From the NCBI GenBank assembly GCA_015499985.1, contig JAAAUF010000393.1, forward strand, positions 6,210-28,380: a stretch of DNA of 22,171 nucleotides. Direction: 5' to 3'. Shown one piece after another: positions 1-8,617 of the stretch. The notes beneath the pieces are model-generated. The model saw nothing but the letters and a program-made list of their open reading frames with translations. It did not search any database and was not told the origin of the DNA. The first letter of the stretch is position 1. Every line of letters starts with the position of its first letter. Origin of the DNA: Haplosporangium gracile (Eukaryota > Mortierellomycota > Mortierellomycetes > Mortierellales > Mortierellaceae). Both the position numbers and the translations under genes were made by a program.

Positions 1-599
1 TTTTTGCATTGTCCTCTCCTTTTTGTCTGCAAACAAATAAATAAACAGATGATGGACAATATTTTGAGTTTTCCTTTCAAGGACAACAATGGACAAAGAG
101 CCGTTGTTTTGGTAAGCTTGAGATGTAGAGACGCATGGTCCTTCCGACACACAGTAGACATGTTATTACTCGCCTCTCCAATGGCTCAGTGTGAAATTTC
201 ATTCCCTCTTTCTTCATACTTCGTACAATGCCTCCCTCGTTACAAGCGCCATATAGTCTTCCTCCCTTTCTGTCCCGAGGATGAGAGTAAGAGAGAGGAA
301 ACATAAGAAAGGGTTGGAAATAGATAAAAGTACGAGCGATAAAAGTGACAAAGTGAGAACACCTCCCTTCCCCCCTCCCCCTATCCCCTTCCCGCCTTCC
401 CCTTTCCATTTCTGCAATTGTTCGGGTTACTCGATCTGTCGTTGACAACAATAGACAACTGTTTGTATCAACCCAATGGCAACAAAACAAAGCAGCGGCA
501 TAATAACCCAATTAAACAGGCAGGCACTCTGGTCATATATAATAGATTCCTTTATCTGCCCTTTCTAAACAACACACAATTCATGTCCCTCTCCCCCGC

Positions 600-606
600 T
601 ATAAAA
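600..606 (+). promoter_or_regulatory. Possible TATA box (TATAAAA)
   Basis: TATAAAA sits in a pyrimidine-rich context about 670 bp before the PX-PB1 start codon. If used, it would imply a long 5' leader containing the upstream ORF at 1005-1187. The motif alone is weak evidence because A/T-rich hexamers are frequent in this DNA. Confidence 0.2.
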
Positions 607-1004
607 GACATAACAGCCTTCCTTCCTTGTCTTAAAACAATGGTAGTGTTGGCCTACAGAAAAGGCAAGCAATCATAAAATTAGTAGCCCACCCATTGCT
701 AAAAGGCTTTCTCTTTGCAGCTCCAGCTCCTCCACTTTACCTTTTCTTCTTTTTTTCAATATATTCTTGACCTTTGCATTTCACTCTTTTTTCTTACCAC
801 TTATTCATCTAACACACACCACCGCACCTTTTATTCTTTCATAACCCCCTCCCTCCCCTCCCCATATCCTGCCACCAAACAACAATAACAATTGAGATTT
901 TTCCTTCTTTTTCTTTTTTAACATACCTGCCCTATTTTAAACCCTCGCCCCCTCCTCGCGACGCACTTAAACCATTTTAATTCAACCTCCAAAAAACAAT
1001 AGAA

Positions 1005-1187
1005 ATGCTCAAATTCGCCACCGCCTCAGCAGAAGACTCTCTTCTTTTTAAAAGGAGCAACAACACCTCCTCCCCCCCAAAGAGAACGCGCACCCTCCGA
1101 AAACGTCGACTCCAAAAGTGCTTTCCGCTTCACTTCCCGAATCAACCGCAGCTTCATCAACATCATTCTCAGTATCACCAATTGTGA
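1005..1187 (+). other. Upstream ORF in the PX-PB1 leader (60 codons)
   Basis: An ATG at 1005 opens a 60-codon frame that ends in TGA at 1185-1187, 87 bp before the main start at 1275. It is in the same frame as the main ORF and separated from it by stops. The peptide is Ser/Arg/Gln/His-rich and resembles no domain I know. It could be a translated uORF that dampens expression, or simply part of a leader or promoter. Whether it is transcribed cannot be seen from sequence. Confidence 0.3.
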
Positions 1188-1274
1188 CTCCAATAGCAAC
1201 TCCATCAGCCACATTACAGCAACAGTAACACTAACAGCACCAGCAACAATAACAACACAGTAGAGTTCTCAACG

Positions 1275-2711
1275 ATGGCCTCATCTTACTCCAACGCCAA
1301 ACTGGCTTCACCAATCTCTGGTGCCACAGTCGATGCCTTTGAAATTCGACCAGACCATCAACTCTGGTACAACATCCAGGTCCATCCATGCCCTATGACT
1401 ATTCCAGGAACCGATTCCCAGGCTATGCCTTGCAAGTCTTATAGAATCTGTCGCCGACATGAGGATGTCGCTGACTTTGTTGCGCATCTCGAAGAAGAGT
1501 TCCCGTGGTTGAAAGCATATCAAGATGAGTCTCAGGTGAATAGAAATGCCTTTTTTTTTGTTTGTTGTACGAATGAACGATTCGTAAAAGAAAAGATAAG
1601 GCTTGTACACAGTTGTTAACTTGACGAATCAACTTTGTCTTGTGTGTGTTCCCACAGAACAATACACTTTCTTCCTTCAGAGAGAAGGGGCCTGCTTGGT
1701 CCTCGAACAGATCTCGAGACGGTACCATTCTGTTTGACGCCAGCCGCTCCCTGCGTCAGCAAGAGCTTAATCAGTACCTTCAAACCCTCTTCACTCTGGA
1801 ATCCATCGTTATTCAATGTCGCCTCGTCTCCGAGTTCTTTGGTATCTGGAAGACAGACTTCCAGTTCCATCTCAGCCAGGAGAATCAAGACACTCCAGCC
1901 CTTCACCCCATCGCTCCTGTGACGCCAGCCTCCTCGAAAAGTTCCGCCTCGGACAATGGCTCGTTCTATGCTATGGACTCAAGAGCAAGAAGTTACTTCT
2001 CTCTCCCGACCCCTTCATGGTCACCAGATAATATGTCATCTTCATCAAGCGCTAACTCTTCACCACTCGCATCACCAACCATGACCTCCTCTCCAGAAAA
2101 CAAACGAGGATGTCTCCTCTGGGATGCCTCTTTGAATCTGTTGGATTCATCTGCCATCAACCGTCGCGACATCGCTTCCCCACTTGGGTCTTCTTTTCAT
2201 ATCAGCTGCGGCTCTGAGGATGGCGATGATGCTAGCAGTTACTACTCAAATGCAAGCAATGGTGAGAGTGACACCTACAGTATAATTATGAACAAGTTTC
2301 CTGAGCCCCCAGACACCCTTCGAGAGTCGACCTCCTTGCAGAATTTGAGAGAACTCCCTCATCAACATCCAAGCCCCACGCCTTCTTATGTCGCCCCTTC
2401 CTCTTCCTCGCTCCATTTACCCCTGCTTCGGACGCCTCCACCGTCGCCTCCTGTAATCTCCATCCACCCACAGCACAGGTCTCTCAGGACTTTTGGAGAG
2501 GGTATTCTACAATGCGAACTCTCTTCGCCCTTGGAATCTATCCCTCCAAGAACAGCCTCTCTCGTGACGAACACCCCAGGCAGTGGCGTAGGCCCTAGCA
2601 TTTCACCTCGTAGACCAAGCTCATTGAATCCTGAAGTCCCATCTCGTAGAGGTCAACAAGGTCATACAAGGACGCCCTCCAACTCTGCCAACAATACTCA
2701 CAACAATAATT

Positions 2712-2762
<51 letters not shown>

Positions 2763-3625
2763 GCAGCAGCAGCAGCAGCAACAACAACAGCAACTCGTCG
2801 GTGCCTATCTCAATCCCTCCCAAATCAGCGACGCGTTTGATCGCAAAGGCTCAGGCCTACGTATCCTCGTCTCCGCTCTCGACCAGCCCTCCTCTGACAG
2901 TACCCGCCCGCTCCATCTCGAAGCCGGTGCAGGGCATTGCCGTCCAACCGCAGGAAAAGAAGGCTAAAGAGATGACTCTTTTGTCTCTTAACCCTCGGGT
3001 AGGCTCTAAGGCGACTACGGTCACCACAGCACCCCTGCACCCTAAGCCAGCCAAAACAAGCACGGCGCCTCTGAGTCCCAAGGTTCGAGACCCCATCAAG
3101 CGAATATTGACCAGCCAGAAACCGCCGTCGATTATTACAGACAGTATTTCTGGAATATCGAACTTTACCATTAACCTAAACCCGCCAGCCAGTCTCATGT
3201 CACCCGCGTCCCTGAACCCACAGAGTCTCTCAGAGTCCCGAGCTCCCCAGAGTATCATCACCACACTGAACCAGGCCCAAGCCCAAAAGCAGCTTTCCAG
3301 TAAGGCCATTCTTGCGCAGCAACAACAGCGACAACAGGAACAGCAGGGCAGATTCGCGGCAACGATTAAAGTGGTGGTCAATGCGCACATGATCATTGCC
3401 CTCAAGATCCTCGAGGAGGAGACCGGGTTTATGTTGAGTGTGCCCGATCTCCGGCTACGGGTGCTGAACAAGTTCCGGAGGATGAGTATGGCGATCCCGG
3501 ACGAATTTGATCTTGTCTGGGTTGGAGGGGATGGTTCCCAAGTGGTGCTGAAGAACGATGAGGAAATCCAGAAGGCATTGAAGGTCTCTATTAACAACAA
3601 GCTCACCCTTCGCTGCATCTTTTAA
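1275..3625 (+). CDS. PX-PB1 domain scaffold protein (Bem1/p40phox-like, no SH3)
   Basis: Two exons, 1275-1535 and 1658-3625, flank a 122-nt GT-AG phase-0 intron and give 742 aa. The PX domain (about residues 30-157) is split by the intron. It contains the basic phosphoinositide-pocket motif YRICRRHEDVADF (R60, R61), and after the junction the helical part ending in EFFGIWKTDFQ. Joining the exons restores one continuous PX fold. The middle (about 160-650) is Ser/Pro-rich and probably disordered, with a poly-Asn/poly-Ser tract near 431-467 and a Gln-rich patch just before the end. The C-terminal 87 residues form a PB1 domain: IKVVV strand, then an acidic GGDG...NDEEI loop. PX binds phosphoinositides and PB1 pairs with partner PB1 domains, so a membrane-targeted polarity or Nox adaptor is likely. 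Yeast Bem1 and Scd2 have SH3-SH3-PX-PB1; no SH3 is seen here. Start chosen as the first ATG ahead of the PX domain. Confidence 0.88.
2710..2793 (+). repeat. AAC/AGC trinucleotide microsatellite coding poly-Asn/poly-Ser
   Basis: A long in-frame run of AAC codons (to about 2760) changes to AGC codons and back to AAC within exon 2 of the PX-PB1 gene, giving poly-Asn followed by poly-Ser. Triplet periodicity keeps the frame if the repeat expands or contracts. Such tracts are typical of disordered linkers and vary in length between strains. Confidence 0.9.
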
Positions 3626-3833
3626 TTGTCAGTTAGCTTTTGCATGTGCAATACTATAAAATAATGACGATCACCACCACCACCATCATCATTATAGTGT
3701 GAATATATATTCAATGCGCGTTTTTTTTTTTTGCTTCTTTGTCCTCTCTTCTCTTCACACTGTTCATTTCACCACACAACCACTCCGAAACACTCATCTG
3801 AACTATCTCAAGCACACTCAACAAACGACACAC

Positions 3834-5251
3834 ATGGACCTCACGCACATCCACCGGCAGCCCTCGCGGCTCTACATCCTCATCCTCAACTTTATCACCC
3901 TGGTACCTTTTACTTCTCATATTTTTTCTTAAGAAGTAAAAAGCATGTCCATATATGCCTTACGTGACACACACCCCACACATACAGTCTTCTCACGCAT
4001 GCATCCCTGTCTTCCCTATGCACTGATTTTTTTTTTCATTTCCCTTCGCAACCTTGCCAAAAGCTAGCGAGTTTGATGTTGTTTGCGGCAGGTGTCCGAG
4101 AACTGGCTGGCGGACAGACAGAGTTCCTCCTTCACTCTGAGGCCATCTCGTGGGGACTTATCATCCTGAGTCTTGTTGTCTTCTTGGTCTCTGTCCTTGG
4201 TGGCATCTCTGCCTTGTCCCTTTCCAAACGTATTGCCTACACCGTAAGTCTTCATTAATTTTTTTATGTATATTGTTGCGTGGCGGATTGGGTGGTAAAC
4301 GAAAATGCCAAGCCAAAAGGACATAGGAGGTTGTTTGATGAGTAGTGATCGAACTGTGTACAGCACATGGGTTGGCGATCTGATCAAAATGTATCCGAGG
4401 AGATGGATGGGAGTTCAAAGTGCGTATAAATTGGTGTTGAGCATATCTTCATCTTTTTTCGACCTGCCTGAGTAGTATGGAACCATGCTGTCAATTCTGA
4501 TACTCCTCCAGCTCATCTTCCTGATCTACGCCTTGATTCGACACGACCGTGTAAGTTTCGTATAGTATGTTGGACCTCTCTATTTCCTGTTGTAACGCGT
4601 CATTTGTATGATCGGTCAATATCCTCCTCGATTCATAACCGGTGCTTGCTTTTCTGGTTACTCGTAAATATAGGTCGATATGATATTGGATAACGCGTGG
4701 CAAAACGCGTATGAAACGAACGAGCGTGGATTGCAGGATCTGGAGACACGTTTGCATTGCTGTGGCTACGAAAACGTCAAAGACCGTGCTGTCCCCAAGA
4801 CTTCCAAGAAAGCGTGCATTAACTCGCCTGCTTTCGGGTACAGAGTTTCTTGCAAGCAACAGCTCCAAGATGCCTACTATGATCATGAACGCTTGACCAT
4901 TGCTGCCATCACCGGCATCGGGGCTCTTCAGGTAGCGCGTCAATCATGCCTTTGCTTTTTTTGTTTTTGTTTTTATTTTGGGACTTGCTTCGCCCGTCAA
5001 AAGTATTCTCTTGTATTTTGACCAATCTTTTTCTCATCCCATGATACCTGTAGCTATTGGCTTTGCTGGCGACGATCGCGTTGATGAAGAAACTCCCGAG
5101 TGATGACACAATCGAAGACCGCTACTCGACCGAGCACTCCCAGAGACTGCTCCGCGGCCTGCGCAGCGAGGACGAGGGCCTTGCAGGATACAGCGACCCG
5201 TCTTTGTCTGCAGAGGACCGAGGCGGCTACGGATCGACTCTCAGCCAGTAG
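3834..5251 (+). CDS. Tetraspanin
   Basis: Five exons, 3834-3902, 4064-4243, 4476-4550, 4674-4931 and 5054-5251, encode 259 aa. All four introns (161, 232, 123, 122 nt) are phase 0. Transmembrane helices fall at about 13-34, 51-74, 86-104 and 182-206, with a short loop between helices 1 and 2 and a large loop of about 78 residues between 3 and 4. The large loop carries the tetraspanin signature CCG (residues 137-139, context RLHCCGYEN) and two further cysteines, C156 and C168, that can form the two loop disulfides. The C-terminal tail of about 50 residues is hydrophilic and presumably cytosolic. Tetraspanins organise membrane microdomains; fungal Pls1 is needed for polarised structures and acts with a NADPH oxidase. 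Exon 1 starts only 208 bp after the PX-PB1 stop. The first intron's donor (GTACCT) is weak, but the join rebuilds an unbroken helix 1. Confidence 0.9.
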
Positions 5252-5601
5252 AAAGAAAGAAGCCAGTTTTTTTCTTTCTTTCTTAACTTCCCTTCCAACC
5301 CCCTTCTTCTGGGGGTTCTTTTTCCTTGCTCATTTTTTTGTTTGCGAAATATCTTTGGCTGATCTTGTAGTCATTGCTTTGTCGCTCATCATCCCTTGAC
5401 ACCTTCTCACCAGTCGCCCTTGGCTCTATTCTTCTGCTTGTTCCATTGCGTGTGTTCTATGCCAATCCCAGCCTACCATTTGCACGCTTTATTTCATTCT
5501 TCAACTACTCGTTAACACCATCAAAAATAAAAAAAAAGGGTGTTCTCCACAAACAATTCAATAGTATCAAAATTCACTTTATATGATATGTACAGAATCT
5601 C
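5252..5601. other. Convergent intergenic spacer (tetraspanin / AEC)
   Basis: About 350 bp separate the stop codons of two convergent genes. The spacer is T/C-rich and holds no supported ORF. It probably contains both 3' UTRs; an AATAAA lies at 5526-5531 on the + strand. Because the genes face each other, their transcript ends may overlap. Confidence 0.7.
5526..5531 (+). terminator. Possible polyadenylation signal (AATAAA) of the tetraspanin gene
   Basis: A canonical AATAAA occurs 275 bp after the tetraspanin stop, inside an A-rich run. This is the only consensus hexamer on this strand that I noticed between the two convergent stops. Fungal polyadenylation signals are loose, so the assignment is tentative. 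Confidence 0.3.
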
Positions 5602-7899
5602 TTATGTTCCTCCCCAAGTAGAAGCCTCAAGGGCAACCATAACCCAGATAAGAATCCCAGGTACCCCCACCACGCAATAACTCCAAAACAACAACCTAGC
5701 CATCTTCTTCTCAAAGAAACCATTAATTTGACAGATCTGCATCATGTTGACAGCAGTAGGCGAGGCTGATAACATGACCATGGTCAGTCGGAAGATAGGA
5801 TCACCGAGGAGTGCGGGCGAGAGGCTGTTGGGGACTAGGAGGATTGCGGGGAGGGCGATCAATGGGGAGAGGAGCATCCTGCAGAAGAGGATGAATGGGA
5901 CTGGATTGTTTTCCTTTTCTTTGTGGGTGCCAATGGCTGAATCCTTGTGGTGAGATCCGTGTTCCAGAAGGTGAGGGTGATGTTCGTGAGTTTGATCGGG
6001 TGCTGATTTCTGGGCAGTATTGCTGTGACTCAACAACGGGCTCGACTCGTTGTTGCTACCTGAAGTGCTACTTCCACTGCTACTGTTGCTTCCTCGCTTG
6101 TTGCCAATATCGCTCGAATTCTGAGGCGCCTCCGAAATCAAAGCGGCGCCATAGGGTGTTGATGCACGTGAGCTGTTGGCCGTTGAAGAGGATGCCGTTG
6201 AAGAGGATGCCGTTGCCGTCGCCGACGATGTCTCCGTAGTCGCAGCCTGTCCTGGCGTATTACTGTCAAAGCTAATGACCTGGGCACCAAGACAGAGTAA
6301 AATCATGGGAACTGCAGCTCGACCACATGTATCCAGGGGTCGGATGAGGAAGATGAAAACTTTCGAGTCCGGGTTCATGAGGATATGATGCAGTGGTCTG
6401 ATGAGTCCGACGATGAGCGCCACAATTGCGGTAACCAGCGGTGGCTGTAAGATTCCACGCGCTTTCTTGAGGATGGCGACCAGTGGGGCTGACCATGTCC
6501 TTGGTGTGGTTGTAGTTGGTGGCAAGGCGTGAGGAGCTGAGTGAGAGTCCACGTCGATGATGACATCTTGCTCATTGTTGGAAATCGCCAATGGCCCTGT
6601 ATTGTTGCTGTTAATGTTGTTGTCATCAGTGGACCCGTCCTCCTTGCCATTGCTTTCGTCTCCCTTGTGGTGTGACAACAGGTTCATGCCGAAGGACCAT
6701 CGAACAAGGTTGTCAAACACACTCGTGAACAGAATGTACGACATGCCTCTACAAAAATTATTAGAGTTTTCCGTTAGTGGCTGTTTCTTATTTAAAGATT
6801 TGCCTCGCTCATTTTTTCACTCCCCAAACAGTATCCACCATGCACAATTACCTTGCAAGAACAGCCTCAGCAGTATCATCCTCATCCCTCAACAACAACT
6901 TGGAAGCCCCACTCAGCGCCAAACTCTGGACCAATGCAATCGGGAGCGAGTTGTTGTTGAAAAACATAATACTCGCTGTCGCAAAACGAGTCTCCTCTCT
7001 CGTCAGTCGCAACAGCTTTGATCCTATTTGGGCTACGGTGAAGTTAACGATGAGGAAGACTGAGTAGAAGAGAGGAATCGGCCAGAAGGTGATAAAGCGG
7101 TCCCAGCTCAGAGCCGAAGCAATTTTTGTAAAGATTAGACATGGCGTCAAGAAGTACAGGTTAATCTTTGATAGACCCTAATTGTTGTTGAAAAAAAGCA
7201 GGAGTTAAAAATGGTGTTATGGCTTCCTTTGATCCGCTGTGAATGCCATATCTTGGCAAAGAGCAAATGGAGGAGGGGAATCTTCTGGATCTGACTCGGG
7301 AACGAGCAAAGAGACTTACCTTCTGGGTCTGTGGCGAGAGAAGACCAGCCTTGGTGAGGAGGATACCGCAGATCACAACCACAATGACCTGGCTAACAGC
7401 CTAACATAACAAAACAACAGCAACAGAAAAGCAACATCGTCAGCAGTAGAAATTTCACATTCTAGTTTAAAATGTCGTCATTAACGGTTGCTGGTCTGAA
7501 GAAAAAAAAACGGGTTCAAAGACCACAGCCAGTCCCTCATGCTGCCAACAGTATCCTTTGAACTCAAAACAGAACAAAAGAAGGCGACGACCAAGAGTCG
7601 ATGAACAACATTAGAGAAGTGTGCATGAGAATAAAAGGGTGTTGCCAGCGATTCGGAATGAGAGGCGAGTGAATCGAGCTTCCGAGTATATGCTCATTCG
7701 TCGTGTCCATAGCAGGTGAAATCGAGTCGTGCGCAAGTGAGCGAGCGAGTGAGTGATGGGCGAAATAGAAATAAGAGCGCTCTGATTTGGCGTCTGCTAG
7801 CTGTCGTTTGCTAGCTGTCGTTGGAGGGGAGGGACGGAGGGGATGAGAGCTACGCACCTCAGCTGCTGCCTCAGCAAGTGCGAGCCAGTCAATTCCCAT
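5602..7899 (-). CDS. Auxin efflux carrier (AEC/Ecm3-like) membrane transporter
   Basis: Four exons on the - strand, 7899-7858, 7400-7320, 7177-6852 and 6748-5602, encode 531 aa. Introns are 457, 142 and 103 nt with GT-AG ends; phases agree at each join. The first joins give a helix running LAEAAAEAVSQVIVVVICG and then LLTKAGLLSPQTQKGLSKIN, typical of the AEC N terminus. The family's NNNSLPIAL segment is at about 115-123, and RGMSYILF is rebuilt across the last junction at R150. The C-terminal bundle has SASPTAVNMMQICQ and ends near residue 531. Two hydrophilic low-complexity loops interrupt the helices: about 175-231 (Asn/Asp/Thr-rich) and about 311-431 (Ser/Ala/Thr-rich, then His-rich near 404-425). 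Fungal Ecm3-type AEC proteins are intracellular (often ER) transporters of uncertain substrate. Plant-like auxin export is not implied. Confidence 0.88.
6179..6208 (-). repeat. Two perfect 15-bp tandem repeats in the AEC loop
   Basis: A 15-bp unit (+ strand GCCGTTGAAGAGGAT) occurs twice in tandem at 6179-6193 and 6194-6208. The length is a multiple of three, so the frame is kept. It encodes part of a Ser/Thr/Ala run in the long hydrophilic loop of the AEC transporter. This suggests recent slippage in an unconstrained linker. Confidence 0.9.
7795..7822. repeat. 14-bp tandem duplication in AEC intron 1
   Basis: TGCTAGCTGTCGTT appears twice back to back at 7795-7808 and 7809-7822. It lies inside the first and longest intron of the AEC gene, 35 bp from the donor site. 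It is most simply a small slippage or repair duplication. No function is evident. Confidence 0.9.
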
Positions 7900-8617
7900 G
7901 GGTATCGTTGAGCGCGAGAGAGAAACGGTGGGAAGAAGGGCGAGAAGAAAAGAATAAGCAAAATAGAAAGAAGAAATGGGAGGAAAGAAAGGAGAGAAGG
8001 AAAAAAGGAAATGAGGGCGACATTCGGAGGCCGAGGGTACAAAACAAAGATGGATCTGTTTTTCCGAAGTCGTCTTTCCACATTTCTGCATAACTTTCTT
8101 CCGCACTGCATGGTAGCATGTGGGGTGTGCTTACTCCAGATAGATCAAAACAAGAAAAGTGCGAAGTGACTCTTACATGACGTGCACTTATGTACTATAT
8201 ATAAAATTCGCTGGTGCCTTCATGTCCCTCCGAGACAGCCCTTGGTTATCTTGTGTACGCGATTTTCCTATCGGTACTCATCATCATCCATCAGCCGTTT
8301 GGATCAAAGGGGAGGAGGGACGAGGATGGTGTGAGAAGAAAACGTCAGATCTCGGAAATGTTGTACGTTCATGGATAGGCCAATGCGTGCCTGTATGAGG
8401 ACTCGGAAGAGAAGCTCTGGGCTCAAGAGAGTGGTGATTGATTGATCGCCAGGGCAAGACCGATAAGATTGTTTCGTTTCTTGACTGCCATCGCTCGTTC
8501 ACCTTTTCTCTATACAAGTTGTTCGCTGGCTTTTTTTTTCTAGTTGCACCTGTGTAATTTGGTATCTTAGGGGACATATACATTCGTGTTTAAGAAAGTC
8601 GCAGCAACTACACTTTT
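7900..8617. other. Intergenic: AEC upstream region and ACAD 3' flank
   Basis: About 720 bp lie between the AEC start (- strand) and the ACAD stop. No supported gene is present. The AEC-proximal half (7910-8030) is purine-rich on the + strand, that is, pyrimidine-rich in the sense of AEC transcription, as expected for a fungal core promoter and leader. A TATATATAAAA-like stretch lies around 8196-8205, about 300 bp upstream of the AEC start. It could be a TATA element, but that is weak. Confidence 0.6.

Larger units (their letters stand above)
1..1274. other. Upstream/intergenic region of the PX-PB1 gene
   Basis: I see no convincing coding exon here. Open frames on both strands are short, low in complexity and match no domain I recognise. 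The region is rich in C/T tracts on the + strand, especially about 720-960, as is common in front of fungal genes. A TATAAAA heptamer lies at 600-606 and a 60-codon upstream ORF at 1005-1187. No SH3-like segment was found, which matters because Bem1-type relatives of the next gene carry SH3 domains before their PX domain. Confidence 0.6.

Noticed and set aside
2857..3618. 253-codon open frame on the - strand
   Set aside because: It is antisense to the PB1 end of the PX-PB1 gene. Its Cys/Arg-rich product is what codon shadowing gives, and no domain is seen.
5895..6239. Cys-rich + strand frame that could pass for a small secreted protein
   Set aside because: It lies fully antisense to the Ser-rich loop of the AEC transporter; the cysteines come from reverse complements of Ser/Ala codon repeats.
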